A program made the position numbers and the translations under genes. DNA of 64,000 nt from Termitomyces sp. T153. Its lineage: Eukaryota; Basidiomycota; Agaricomycetes; Agaricales; Lyophyllaceae. Positions 46,333-59,640 of this stretch are shown here, piece by piece (the first letter of the stretch is position 1; every line of letters starts with the position of its first letter). The notes beneath the pieces are model-generated. The model did no database searches and had not been told where the DNA came from. It worked only from the letters and a program-made list of their open reading frames with translations. The stretch covers positions 1 to 64,000 of the forward strand of contig JACKQL020000032.1 in NCBI GenBank assembly GCA_018296165.2, read 5' to 3'.

Positions 46333-48635
46333 GGGCACCGACGACGAAACGGAAGCTTGAAAGGCTCAGAGTCGTGAGAACACAATACTCAATTGGGTTA
46401 ATTTCATTCACACTCCGCAAATTACACTTTCTATCCAACAAAATTAGGCCGCCACTGATCTTTCTTGAATGAATGAATGTGCTCTGTTTAGACCGCCGAC
46501 AAGCCACTGTACAGGGCTAAGAGGCGGGGGTAGAGTACTAGCTCTACTCCAGTGGTAAGTACTGGTGTCCGACGTAGCGTATCAGTATTTGTAGGTATCT
46601 GTCAATAGAACTCTCTTCGCAGAATTTTGTGTGGCTACTGATCATGATATTGATATTATATCAATTCAAAACAATTAAGAATCATGAGGCTTGCAATAGG
46701 TGTGTACAAAAATCTTTGTAGAAGTATGGTAGTCCAGCTCTGCAAATGCTCGGAATCGTTCTTTTGCGGGTACCCGTCGACGGACTAAATATGAAACGTG
46801 ACCTAGATATGAAACAGCAGAGCGTAACGGGCTTCTGTTTATTGCATCCTTTGTTGGATTCCCCCGGTCAATTATGTACTGCCATATATATATTTGTGAG
46901 GCTCAGGGAGGAGAGCAAAATCAAAGTCATGAGGATGATGGAAATTTACTGTTTCATCCCATCTCATTGAACTGTCAGAGCAATTCATGTCCAATTTTTT
47001 TAATAAGGACATGCATGTATTGTGACATAACATACAATCAACCATAATTTGGGCATAGAACATGTATGCATGAGAGTGGAAGATTGATAGCCTGACTCTT
47101 GCAAGGGATGAGTGAGATAAGGGTGATGTTTTTGAGTGGTGAAGAAGTCATAACAATCTTTTCTGTGACCTCCCACCACTGTGGGTTTAAGGGCAACCTT
47201 TGGAGGCTGTGGCTCAATCACACAGCTCACAGAAGGAGATACAAAGTTTATTCCTGTTTGTGGCATTTCTCAATGGTCAGGTCATGAAAAAACACAAAAC
47301 TTGGAAGAACCATAATCTAGCTAGAGACTTTATATCCAAAATTTCTAAGGTATCTGAGTTATAGTCGCAAAAGCCGAAGTCATCCACTTAGAAGATTAAT
47401 CGACTGAAGTATCTGCCGCTCCTCGCAGTAGATAATTATTTCCTGGTCCTAGTGAATACCAAATCCAGTGTGATTGGGCCACCTCTGCACAAGCATGTTA
47501 CAATTACGCTATTCAACTAATAAAAGCACTGCAAAACTCATTTCACGGACGAGGTCGACTAAGACCCACTACGATTACGGTAGGAATCCTAGCTTTTCTT
47601 TTCCGGGAAGTTGATAAACTTTATGAGGACAGCAGCAATGGTGCAGCTTAGGGGAAGAGGGCTGCGGCCTGATGTTTGCTTCGACGTTCTCTATCGCGCA
47701 AGACCCCTTTGAGGGCTGGATTCCACGCCACCGAGATACTTATCTCCGTGCGCTTTCAAAGAAGACACAGAAGTCGTGGAAGTCGCTTCAAATCTCTGTC
47801 AATGAATAATATCTAGATGGTGTCTAGCAATGTAACATCCACTTGCCAAAGAAGCGTCTTCAATCTCCGTAACAGCAGGGATCTGCATCACCGACTACTG
47901 TTGCCAAAATCTGATCTTTCTGATGGACCAGTGACGATATACGGGCGTTAGGTCGTTGGCCAAGATCGATCTTCGGAGCGTAAGACGGTATCGATTGAGC
48001 GTCTAAGCTGATAAGGTCATTGTCGCAGGGGATAGCATTTTCAGATGCCAGCAGCATAAATCATGAGAAGGCTCAAAACATGCGTTTACACGATGGAGAC
48101 CCTCCGTAATTTATGATATCTATGTACCGAAGTACTTGAACAGGACAATAGCCATGGAACATGAGAAAATCCAGATAGGAAAAGCAACACATGGCGAGGA
48201 CCCAGATGTTACCAAATTCAAAGTCCAACGCACCAGTCATTGGTAAATTTATTGGAATGTCTTGTTAGGCTATTTCGGAGGAGCTCCAGCCACGAGTTTT
48301 AATTGTCACTGGATGATCTGAATGAGTATTGGCAAAAATAACCAATGAGGTATGACAGCAGCACGACAGCTGGGTTGTTTCGAACACAAGTACGGAGGCA
48401 GTTGACCGTAGTTCGAAAATGAGTGATAGCCTAAATGGAAAGGACCTTCGAGCGAAGTCGAACTTGAACACACTTATTCCCCAACAAAAGTCCCTACGGC
48501 GTTGTTCAGCCGCCCTCGGTGATTCAAGCGCGCGCGGAAAAAGGCAAAAGATTTAATAATACTGATTCTATTTCTCCGTGGGAACTAGGTACATGTCCAA
48601 AAAAACTTTTTGTGTAATCTTCTAAATTACCAACC
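46333..48635. other. 2.3-kb intergenic stretch without a recognisable gene
   Basis: It lies between the divergent genes MRPL1 and the mL40 gene. About 46500-47600 is AT-rich with only short frames. The part near 47000-47290 is CpG-poor like the old transposons of the left half and may be a relic, but no domain is legible. The part 47640-48060 has higher coding character (see the separate low-confidence entry). The last 130 bp before 48636 are the likely mL40 promoter. Confidence 0.5.
47648..48057 (-). CDS. Possible small unassigned gene
   Basis: A 65-codon frame starting MLLASENAIPCDNDLISLDA (48057) is followed, after a gap that would need one or two introns, by a frame ending SVAWNPALKGVLRDRERRSK and HQAAALFP with a TAA at 47648-47650. 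The tail looks like real protein (tryptophan, charged run, hydrophobic end). I could not build a consistent splice chain between the two parts, so the gene model is unproven and the family is unknown. Confidence 0.25.
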
Positions 48636-49199
48636 ATGTCGACCTCTCTGCTTGCTCCTTGCCGGACGCGCCTCTCCTTACGCATCGGGCAGACCCAAGT
48701 ACGGACATATGCTGTCAGAAATGAAGCCGTCGGAGACCCAAAGAAGGAGATCATCCGCAAAGCCTTATACCCAAACAATATTCGTAGTCGTCCGACACCA
48801 ACTGGGACTTGGCGTCCAGACGTGGCAAGAGCCCTTCAGTTTGCGATTCCATCGGTACAGGCCCATCATACAATAGAGCGGGCATGGCTTCTTCATAAGA
48901 GACACTTACGGAAGATGCGAGAAGCAGAGCTGGGGAGAAAGTTCGAAAGCATGCGAAGGGCAATGGAGGAGCTTCGGAGAGTGGATGATAGGCTTTATAT
49001 GGAGGCAAACAAACAGGAGGACCCGAGGGCAAGGAGTGAAACAGAGCTAGAACTGGCGAAGCAATTGAAAACTACCGAAGTTCGAACACTGGAGGCTAGG
49101 ATACGCGGGCTATTTCCTCGTGAACTACGGGTACCTACAGATACGCCATCACACTCCGGGTGGAATTACGAGTGGAAACCTTTCCCTCGTCCTCTATAG
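48636..49199 (+). CDS. MRPL28: Mitochondrial large-subunit ribosomal protein mL40, 187 aa
   Basis: A single exon. The N-terminus MSTSLLAPCRTRLSLRIGQT with following basic residues fits a mitochondrial presequence. The core TIERAWLLHKRHLRKMREAE, then KFESMRRAMEELRRVDDRLY, is the signature of the mL40 (yeast Mrpl28) family: a helical charged rod on the mitochondrial large subunit. The C-terminus FPRELRVPTDTP is followed by WNYEWKPFPRPL. The length fits the family. Assignment rests on motif memory, not on a search. It converges on the CSN2 gene with a gap of about 127 bp. Confidence 0.75.
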   Translation: MSTSLLAPCRTRLSLRIGQTQVRTYAVRNEAVGDPKKEIIRKALYPNNIRSRPTPTGTWRPDVARALQFAIPSVQAHHTIERAWLLHKRHLRKMREAELGRKFESMRRAMEELRRVDDRLYMEANKQEDPRARSETELELAKQLKTTEVRTLEARIRGLFPRELRVPTDTPSHSGWNYEWKPFPRPL

Positions 49200-49326
49200 G
49201 ACTTACATCGGTAAGTGCTACGAGAGGTCTTAGCTCAAACGACACTGAAATGACTGCTTAGGATGGACTAGTATCTAATGCACCCATAAAGTGGCGTGGA
49301 TACAAGACAAAAATTACACTGAAACT

Positions 49327-51338
49327 TTAATGGTCTCGACTTGGAACGATGAAACCCTCACTCATCATGGGGTCAACGACCCTACTACTTGACGTCTTCC
49401 CCACAACTGCACCATGCACACCCTCAAGGGCTTCCGTCCATTTGCTTAGTGCTGCGTATCGTTTCTTCTCGAGACTTTGTCTGCGAAGGGAAAAGGCGCA
49501 GTCAATAAATGTGTACTGTTCTTGATTCGTCAAAACTAACTTTCGATCTAGTTCAAGCCTCATTCCTACTTGATCAATGCGACCCTCCACCTTGCCTTCC
49601 AGAATGAGGCCGATGAGCAGTTCTTCAACTTCTTCAATCTCAACGTTGAGTTGCTGAAAGATTACTATCAGAAACCTGATCAGCTCTTGCTCGAATCAAG
49701 AGTCGCTTACCTTTCCAAGGAAAGAAAGCTCTAGTCGTGTGTAAGGCTTGATCAAATCAATAAGGTACTGTGTGCGCAAACTACGAAGTAGTTCGCCGAT
49801 GTATGCACGAATGAATGAGTCTTCCATGATGGTCGAATGATTATCTGAAAGTTTGGTGAGAACACAAGTAATGTTCTAAGGGATCACAAACCTTTCAAGA
49901 TCTTCTCGGCGGAATGAACTTCTCGACGCTGGTATGCATCTACTAGGTCCGTCATTGCCTTAATCTGAGGATCTGCCTTGTACCTAAGAACGGTAGAGTT
50001 TATTTGCATTGCGTATGATGTCTTTGCTTGAACCGACTCACGGCTTTGTTTCTTGACTGTCGAAAGGATTGACCTCACTACCTGTCAACATGTTCGCCAG
50101 CACGAGGTACTTCAAAACCTGAATTCTTTGTGGCGATCCAGCCTCGTCGTAGTTCCGGAAAGATTCAAAGAAATCCTCGCTAGCACGTCGCCATTGTCCT
50201 GGTTGGACTTAAGCAGATTGATTCAAATAGTGTCAGTAGTCACTCACGTTCGCCCATCCACATTTTCCCGCCACACTCCTTGATCACACCCATGATACGA
50301 GGATGAGGAATTGCAGAACGGACGTCATTTGTAGCATTGTAAATCTCCTAAAAGAACATTACCCGAAATGAACTTGCGTTTGACGTCTCTATTAAACATT
50401 ATCCAACCTTGAGCTTCTTGAAATTCTTTGTCTCGTTGTACATTTGAATCTCGAGAGCGTATATTTCCAAAAGTTGAGTTCCACGTTGTGATTGATCATC
50501 TCCATCATTAATGGAGCCCGTTGCGTTGTGGAGATCCCGAATTAACTGGAATGTATTAGGCTTCAGGATCGACGCCACATAAAATCACGTACTTTAGACA
50601 GACGGGCAAACTCCTTACGGTCTAGCCACAACTTTGCAAGTTTCAGGTTGGTCTTAACAGAAAGACGCTGTATGACTGTGAGACCATACTTTTTATCCGA
50701 CCTTCGTACCACACACCTCGTTCTTTGCTTCCACTAGAGCTGCCTTGGTAGCTTGATAGAACTCTTCCAAGATGTCTACCTCCACCATCCCGCCTTTGCC
50801 TCCTCCGACGTAATCCAAGATGCCATTGATCGTCTTTTCTGAATAGTTGCGCGTTACCGCTGACTTAGTGTACGTAAGAAGTTGGATGTAGGTTTTGAGA
50901 GCATCCTTTGGTCTTCTTAGTGTGAGATACAGAAGTTTGGTCGATTGCTTGAGCGCCTTGAACCCCCTAAGCGAAAAAATATATGTTAGAACTTGAATCA
51001 AAATGTATGAATTGGAACACACCAATCACCCTGCTCTTCCTCTTGATCGACGATCGCACGGAATTCTTTCAGCGCTTCCTCTGGATTGTCATCTTTCTTG
51101 GCTATGCAATATGTTAGATGGTTTACGCCGTCAAACGAACGAGTTATCACGAACATTTCGCTTTGTAGTACATGTTCTCGACATCTGCGCTCCCCGACTC
51201 GTTTGCGTCTTCATTATCAGAGTAATCGAAGCCGTAGTCCTGGAAGATCGTTCAAAATTCATCCAGATCCAGAAAGTCAGCTATTGAGCGTACCTCATCA
51301 TCACTACCTTGCATGTAGTCGGCATCATCGTCATCCAT
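49327..51338 (-). CDS. CSN2: COP9 signalosome subunit 2, 473 aa
   Basis: A PCI-domain scaffold subunit of the COP9 signalosome, which removes Nedd8 from cullins. Twelve exons: 51338-51294, 51239-51155, 51101-51023, 50966-50717, 50667-50593, 50545-50408, 50347-50248, 50198-50042, 49983-49892, 49844-49711, 49653-49541 and 49480-49327; all GT-AG and phase-consistent. Signatures: an acidic start ([20 protein letters not shown]), [69 protein letters not shown], then the PCI part [19 protein letters not shown] and [14 protein letters not shown]. Length is close to the human protein. It is divergent from FAB1. Confidence 0.93.
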
Positions 51339-51937
51339 GGTGGGGTCTGACTAAATGTATTGATCGGGTCCTGCTCAATAGACGAGATAAAACTCTCGCG
51401 TGGTAAAGAAAAGGCTAAACTGACCAGTCAGGTAGGTATCAGTTCCGCAGATTCTTGTGGCCAATGGTGGGGAAATGTTGAACACAACTGAGGCGTTGTC
51501 AATATATAGCACGTGCCACTACGCGTCTCTTACGTGTCGCAAAACAAATTCAAAATCTGTCTTGTGCGGGTGATTGGGAATAACTAGCGAAGACGAGCTC
51601 TCATCCCAAATACCTCCCCCTACGCGCAAATCTAACGCTCTGTTGCTTCTTTTGTACACAAATAATATCAAAGAATCTTGAGGCCATCAATGTATTGATG
51701 AGAACTTCACATATGTATGTAGTAAGTATCCAAGAACTTATGACACTGAGTTTAATTTGTAAAGTTCAGAAATTGCTTTTTACTAAACGTTGCGTGTATA
51801 CGTTATATAGTATACAAATAATACACATATGGTTTATATCTCCAACGTTAAAAGCCACGTGGTGACGCGCCAGAGATGCGTAACAAGCTCGTTTCGTAAG
51901 GCCATGCAATACGAATAGCCATCGGACGCCCATTCAA
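51339..51937. promoter_or_regulatory. Divergent intergenic region, CSN2 and FAB1
   Basis: 599 bp between the start codons of CSN2 (minus) and FAB1 (plus). It is AT-rich near 51640-51860, including TATATAGTATAC near 51805. No other gene is seen. Confidence 0.45.
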
Positions 51938-54900
51938 ATGGCTACTATGACTGACTTCTCTCTTACCAATACAAACCTGAACGGTGATATCTCGAGGTCG
52001 AGAAGCAGCACTAAGCTTAACGACGATGTAACAAGCCTCACTTCATTCAATCCTTTCTCTGAGGACGAGCATGACCAGTCTTCATATACTCTCGTGACGT
52101 CTCTTCTCTCTCGTATGAAAAATACCCTAGCTGCTCCTCTTTCTTCCTCTACAGCGCCCCCAGCACCTGCCAATCCAATTGTACCTCCCAATCAAAACAT
52201 AATTCAAGGTGTCCCGGAGCAGAGAAGACCATCCTATACTGCTCAAACTCAGTCGTCGAACTTCACAAATAGGCCCTCAGGAGCAGATCGTCCATATCCA
52301 CTCGCTACTGCGCCAGCCCAAGTTGCTCCACCCCTCGTATCTCTTACCCCAGCACAATCCGAGTTGCCGACTTATAGTGTCGAATTCGACCGATCCCCTT
52401 CTCGTGGTGGCTCTTTCTACTCCCAATTGATGGAGACAGGCGAGAGTGCACCAGTTGCCACAACTATCCCGGGCTTCCCAATACAAGACGATACTCGCAG
52501 TATTAAAACGACAGCCAGCATTCATAGGTCAGGATCTGTATCCAAGGTCATAAGACGAATACGTGGCGAAGGTACGCAAACGATCGATCCTATTTCTTCT
52601 AAGTTGTCAATGCTCCTTCTAGGTTTGTCTCGTGATTATTGGATGGACGATGAGAACTGTAAGGAGTGCTATGATTGCAAGAGTGTCTTTACCGCATGGC
52701 GACGGAAGCATCATTGTCGAATTTGTGGTACCTTCTCCCTATGAGCTTCTCTCAGTACAATGTTAACAGTTTAATAGGTCAGATCTTCTGCTCTCGCTGT
52801 GCATCCAACATAATCAAGGGCACTCGATTCGGACATGACGGCATGGTTCGTGTGTGCAATCTGTGTTTAGAGAAACTTGCCATCGTTGATGAAGATGACG
52901 ATGACGATCGTCGCTCAGTTGTATCCTCCTTTCCTGCCCATCAACTCGGGTTAGATCCCGGAGCGCATCCACAATCGCCCTTTGCTGCTTCTCAACTCTT
53001 TGGCCGGACAGACGAGCCGTTTAACCTCTTCTCAATAGCAGAAACAAAGCGGCTGGTAGCGGATTCCGTTTACAATGGAGATGAATCTCCACCCGTCACG
53101 CCACGTCCAGGAGAGCTGGACGATGGAATGTGGGAGCCCTTCCAGGATAACCCTGCGCCATTCAGGAGGGCACTTTCCGATGAAGACAAGGATCCAGCTG
53201 GCCTGACCAATGAATTTTCTGAGTCTCCAAAAGCTTCAGGGACTAAAACCCCTGCACAGTTCCCTGTTTCCGTGCCTATCTCTGTGCAAGGTCCTATGAG
53301 CTCTATACAGTTCCCGATAGTTTCTCCTGATAACGGCATGGATAGCCCTCATCACAGTCTACTGAGGTCACGATTTGACTCTCTTGGTGAATTCGAGCAA
53401 GGTACTCCCTTCATACGAAGTCGAGTGCACAGTCGTCTGGACAGCGTGACCAATGTAGAACCTGGATGGCGGACTCGCCGGGAAAGTACAGCGTAAGTTC
53501 TATAACAAAATCTTTCTCCATTGTCTGATAAGTTCTGCTTCTTCAGATATGCGCAAGAACTCAATCTTACCTCGATGCTTCACTTGAAGGTCATGTTGCG
53601 GCAGATGTTGACCAGCGAACAAATTCCTAATGTCAAAGAGTGGGAAGAAACTTTGCTCAAATTAGCCCTCCGAATTGCTCGTGAACTAACCTTCACGGCA
53701 TTGCCTCATCGACAAGGGGAGGACATGGATGTGCGGCGATATGTCAAAATCAAGAAGATTCCTGGAGGCTCTCCCAAAGATTCAGAGTACGTTGAAGGTG
53801 CAGTCATAACGAAGAACGTCGCACACAAGCAGATGTATCGCTTTGTGCGCAATCCTCGTGTCATGCTCGTTACCTTCCCTTTGGAGTTTCATCGGGTTGA
53901 GGGACAATACATGCATTTTGGTCAGATTCTGCGACAAGAGAAGGAATATCTGGGAAATCTCACCACTCGTATGGCGGCTTTACGTCCCCATATCGTCCTT
54001 GTTGAGCAGTCGGTATCCAGACTCGCTTTAGATGCGCTCGCGCAACATAACATTGCTGTAGCACGGACCGTCAAGCCGAGTGCGATTCAAATGATTGCTC
54101 GGATGACACAAGGAGACGTCTTTTCTTCCATGGACAAATTAGCCCTTGAGCCTCGCTTGGGCCATTGTGCACGGTTCCGCATACAGACGTATGATCATCC
54201 CTTGATTCCCGGTCGGAGAAAGACATATATGCGTTTTGAAGGTTGCAATCGTGACATGGGCTGCACCATCATTCTGCGCGGAGGTGACATCGATACACTG
54301 CGCCGCGTAAAGAAGGTCACTAGATTTTTGACTTTTATAGTCAGAAATCTCAAGTTAGAGACCCATTTGTGGAAAGACTCTGTCATCACCCTTCCACCTT
54401 TCAATCCCGAGGCAACACCGACAGCTCTTAGTGAACGGTATGGCCTCGTCAATACTTCCCTTCATTCCCTGTTCGCGATGCCCTCCTTCCTGTCGGCTTC
54501 TCATCTGGCTACGCCGGCGGTAGAACTCAACAAGGAGACGTCCAGCGCGACAATCACAGCAGTCAATTCGGATGGTGAAGCTGTCTGTACTGAGGAGGAT
54601 GAACAGAATACTCTTTCAAACCGCATTGACGAGTCTTTGAGGCCTTATGCGAAGACTTTTATATCTGTTTCGGCTACCTTACGCTTCCCTCCTCCATACC
54701 CCCTTGTTAAGATGAAGGAGTTGGATAATCAACTCATTCGCGACAAGCAAACATGGGAGGACGAAGTCATACGTCGCGAGGAAAGGACTCATTTCTTGCA
54801 TTCTCAGGAGACCCTGACAACGATTATGACAGCGAAACCGGTTGATTCCCCCCAGATCGACGAGAATGATCTCAATGCCCAAATTGAAGCCTTGCCTACC

Positions 54901-57900
54901 ATTGCACGCCCCGAAACTCCCATTACCCCAGAGTCTACTCACACCCCTGCCGAAGATCTCAACAAATCATCCTATTTTCTCCAACCTCCCTCTGCAACAC
55001 ATTCCACCATATCCACGGAATTAGTTGTGCTTCCTATGTCAGCTGTGCAACCTGAGCCACACCAAACTATTGCAGACATAACCCTAGAGAGTCAATTTAC
55101 TCTGACGAAATGGAAGCACGGTGAACAGCGCAGAATATGGGAGTGGTATTTGCGGAAGAATGCGGACGATTTTGTTGTGGAGAAATATCAGTGTATCACA
55201 CTGCGGGAATATACTATTCCGATCGCTGACTACAGTCTGCATAGGCCATGCTTTGCACCGCGGTTGAATTATATCACTTTCTATGGCTCGAATGATTGCA
55301 CTCTTGGCCAGTTCATCGAACGATCAGTCACTGATACTTTAATTCATTTCTTGGACCCGAAAGCTGTTTGCACGGGTAAGGGATGCGATCAACCTCTCGC
55401 TCGCCACTGTACAGTTTATGTCCACAACGAGACTCGTCTATTTGTCGCCGTAGAGCAATGGGATGGTCAAATCATTGGCCGCCAAAATTACCATCCCACA
55501 CCGGATCTAATCACAACCTGGAGTGCATGTCGTGTATGTGGGTCTGCAACACCATTCATCCCTGTTTCAGAGGAAATGCAGCGCTATTCGTTTGCCAAAT
55601 TTCTCGAGTTGCATTTTTATCCTGCGGACGTCAAGCTAGTAGTGGGTGCGGGATGTCAACACAACATCTACAAGCACCACATTCGTTACTTTGCGTCTAA
55701 AGGTATGACTGTCCGTTTTCAGGCTGATCCTGTCACCCTTCACGAGATTGTCTATCCGCCTTTCCGTATTCGAGTCCGGCCAGAGACCCAGGTCGAGATG
55801 AAGAATGCATCGTATGATCGTCTTCACCTTCGTAATTTCTTGTGGTACTCAGGTCTGATCGATGACCTCAAACTAATTAGCATAGAAGCTGCGACTGGGG
55901 ATGAAACAGCGGATGCTATGCTAATTGTTGATATTAATGCATTGATCATGCGGGCAGAGGCCGAGAGGGATGACGTTTCCACCTTTATAAACAAGGTATA
56001 TCGAGATTCTTCGCCTACCGACACACTTGCTCTGAATCTGGCGCATTCTTATCGACAAGACAAGATAGTCGCCTGGCAGCATGATTTTGACCGCTTGCCC
56101 AAACCGCGCACAGTTCAGCAAAATTTGGAGCGTAATAACAAAAGGACTTCTGCTTTTGGTCCTGTTAGATCAATGTGGCCTCGTAGATACGATCTCCCTG
56201 GTCCATGTGACCAATCTCATCTGCCCTCTTCCAGTGTTTCTGAGGCAGAGGAAGGACCACTGAAGACAATGCGGGCCACGGAAGAGTCGTTGACATCGTC
56301 AGCTTCCGAGGCGTCTGAACCTGAGACTAACACGGGAGATACCAGGAATGAGATTTCAGGCATTTACCCAGAAAAGCATACGACTAATCCTCTGGACCTC
56401 GTCAGCGCAAGAGGGATAAAGGAGCTCGAATCTGTACTCATAGTACCTGTGAATGCCATTGACGAGACAGCTACCAAATCTGACCAGGAAAGTGATTCTA
56501 CGATTGGTGCTGTGAAAGACGACAGTTTTCTAGGATCACCCCCTCTCGTAAGCCGTCAATTAATGTAGTTTTCCCTGATTTCTTATGTATAAATCCAAGA
56601 ATGAACCAAAACGAAACGATGAGGAGGTCCCTGTTCAGCGATTTTCTAGACTTCCGCGGAGGGCGGCGCACCATCCGAGTGTCGCCGAATTGGTGAAGAA
56701 GTATCAAGATTTCCTGCCTATCCAGGGTATTCATGATCTTACTCAAACGGCTCTGGCACCTCGAGCACCCGTTTCAGAATCAGAACAAGAGTACACCCCT
56801 CTCATACCTCGACGTCAATCAGTACGAAACAAAAGTCGACATCGCTTAACGAAAAAGCCTTCAATCTCAGATTTCGAACAAGGATATGCCGCCAACATTG
56901 CACCCAGATATCTCACTCACTCAAGGAGAAGTCTTACACAGCCTAGTGGCAGTCGCATACCAGGTCCTATTAACGGCTCTGCCTTCCAATCTCATGAATC
57001 GTCGCGCAGACCCTCTCCAGAGAAACGTTCTTCGAACGGTAAAGGAAAGGATGTCAAATTCAATCGTCCCTCATCTCCAACTAACGCCAGGCAAGTCTCT
57101 ACGAGTGGAAGACCAGTCAAACAAAGAATTTCCTCTCGTCAAAAAGAGAAAGTGCCTATTCGTACAACGTCCAATTCCGTCCCGAGATCCAATTTGCGTC
57201 GACCGACTGCTGGACCTGGAAGCAAAGTATCGAATATGACAAAACACTTTGAACGTCTCGGTCGTGACGCTGAGCGCTCAAAGAGTAAATACAGTATCAT
57301 TCGAGGCAAGAGAGCTCGCCCTGTCGCATCAGCTCGAGCCAAGGTGGAAGTTCTAGATAGTGTCAAGGATGCCATCAGAGATGATGAATCAGAGAGTCCG
57401 GATTCCTCGAGCGAAGCTGATGATGAGGATGAAGGCCCAGAAGAGGAAAAGGTTGTCCCCGAGCTAGTCCAATCGTTCCCGGAGTCAGATGTAATATCCC
57501 CTGAGGCTCCTGCAAAAACTACGCCTCCGGCAGTGACTGTCTCCAAATTGCCTGACGATGCTATCGCAGAAGGTCAAGTGCAAGACGTATCTGTCCCCGT
57601 TCCTCCGGTGCCTATGTCTGTCCCTTCTTCCCCGTTCCTCCGACCTGTCGAACCTGCTGCTAAAGATGTTTCCTCAACTCCTCCAACATCAGACGTCGAA
57701 TTTGGTGTTGGTCCTGAACGCCCTTCGCTCTTGAAGACCTTGTCGGGTTTCTGGCAACAACCATCTATTTCCCGTCAGTCTTGGGACAGTGATCTTATTG
57801 ATGATCCAGAACACATTTTTAGAGAATCATCTATGGTAGTGCGTACTGACGAGCCGACGTCATGCATAGCCCTCGCTTTGAAGTATGTTCCTTCACCATT

Positions 57901-59472
57901 CTGGAAATGTCTTTTTGCTCATGTTTTCAAAAGTTCGCCCCAGTATCGTGAGATGCTTGCAAGGTCCCGTGCCGAAAAACGGACTGCAAGGGAAGCAAAG
58001 CTCAACGACAGTGGAGAAGCATTCATGCCCGATGACCGGTCGGTTGCAGAGTCAACCTCTACCTGGGGCGTTGTAAATGTAGAAAGCGCAGAAGGAGCAG
58101 ATCCAACCGAAGATTTGAAGGTTCCTTCATCAAAGCTTCCCTGGGCTATAAGTAAGTTCTCCCCTCTTTCTTGGGATTCATGATGCCAGTGACACTTCGT
58201 TTATCAAGCTTTCGAAAGTGGAGGTCTCACAATTAGCTGTACTGTCCTTTATCCGGAACAGTTTGATGCCTTGAGGCGCACTTATGATTGTGAAAGAAGT
58301 ATGATCGAATCTTTATCGAGGTGCGTCAAATGGAATGCCAGTGGCGGTAAATCAGGATCAGCCTTTCTCAAAACTCAAGGTACGTGACCTGTGAGTTTGA
58401 AAGCTAGTCATGGTAATGCTCTCGTAGATGATCGCTTCATTGCCAAAGAACTCTCCAAGCCTGAGCTCCAGACAATGGAAACTTTTGCACCTGCATACTT
58501 TGATTATATGTCCTCCGCTGTATCTGCAAATGTCAGTATCATTGTCTTGACCCAGTATCCAGTCCTTATCTTCTACTAGCGTCCGACTTTGTTAGCGAAG
58601 GTTTTTGGTTGTTTCAAACTAACATTCAGAAAAACTGGGAAGGACAGAGGGCCTGGCAAGATCAAATCCACCCAAATGAACCTCCTTGTCATGGAGAACC
58701 TGTTTTACGACCGACGTTTTACGAAGGTACCAATCAGTCTCATTGTCTCATGACTGTGCTCACATGTTTGACGTCAGATATATGACTTGAAGGGATCAAC
58801 GCGAAATCGCCGTGTTCAGTCGACCGGCAGAGAAAACGAAGTTCTTTTAGACGAAAATCTTGTCGAAAGTGTGTCCTCTTGTCCTCTTTTACCTCCGCAA
58901 CATACCTACTCATCCGCATTCTAGTGGCTCACCTGAATCCATTTTATCTTCGTGAACATTCTAAGCGCATCCTAAGGGGTGCGCTTTATAACGATAGTAA
59001 ATTCCTTGTGGATATCAATGTCATGGACTACTCGCTGGTTGTTGGAGTTAGTGGTTTCTACTTTCCTGACCCAACATATCTCGCTGACCTCTAATGTTAG
59101 GTGGACAGTCAAAACAATGAACTCGTCGTCGGCATCGTTGGTAAGAGAAGTTCCGGTAGATGATAGGGCTTTTGTTGAAGTTTACACAGACTATATTCGC
59201 ACATACACATGGGACAAGAAACTGGAAAGTTGGGTAAAGGAATCTGCTTTCCTTGGTGGCAGGGGAGAGCCTACAATCGTCACGCCAAAACAATATCGCC
59301 AAAGGTTTTTGAGCGCCATGGAGAGATATTTCCCGCTTGTATGTCTTGTCCCTAGTTTGTTCATATAGTGACTGATTGTTATATAAAGGTACCAGATCGC
59401 TGGGTGAAACAGAAAGACACGCCCGAGGAAGATTCTAACAATAGTCTGTTGGAGTTGTGGCCAGACTGGTAG
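51938..59472 (+). CDS. FAB1: 1-phosphatidylinositol-3-phosphate 5-kinase Fab1/PIKfyve, 2321 aa
   Basis: Makes PI(3,5)P2 from PI3P on vacuole and endosome membranes. Twelve exons: 51938-52727, 52778-53492, 53547-56547, 56600-58151, 58209-58379, 58428-58531, 58580-58726, 58778-58868, 58925-59046, 59101-59140, 59190-59338 and 59389-59472; all in frame. Domains: FYVE at about 229-295 ([11 protein letters not shown], then CNLCLEKL), Cpn60/TCP1-like region at about 560-790 ([29 protein letters not shown]), a Cys-rich family region ([14 protein letters not shown], about 1110), a low-complexity acidic/Ser-rich linker at about 1400-2000 and the C-terminal lipid kinase ([57 protein letters not shown]). 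The catalytic MDYSL and DLKGS motifs are intact. It converges on TAF2. Confidence 0.95.
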
Positions 59473-59640
59473 TTTGATGTTACATCAAGTTTTGACTTTT
59501 TTATTTGCACCATATATAATCTCCTAATTCTTTGTGCACGCCATCTTGCTATCGTCGATTACCCAGCTGTTTATTATACCCTAATATTACATGCTATATT
59601 CACACAGCAATACAATATGAAAAAATTACATTAACACAAG

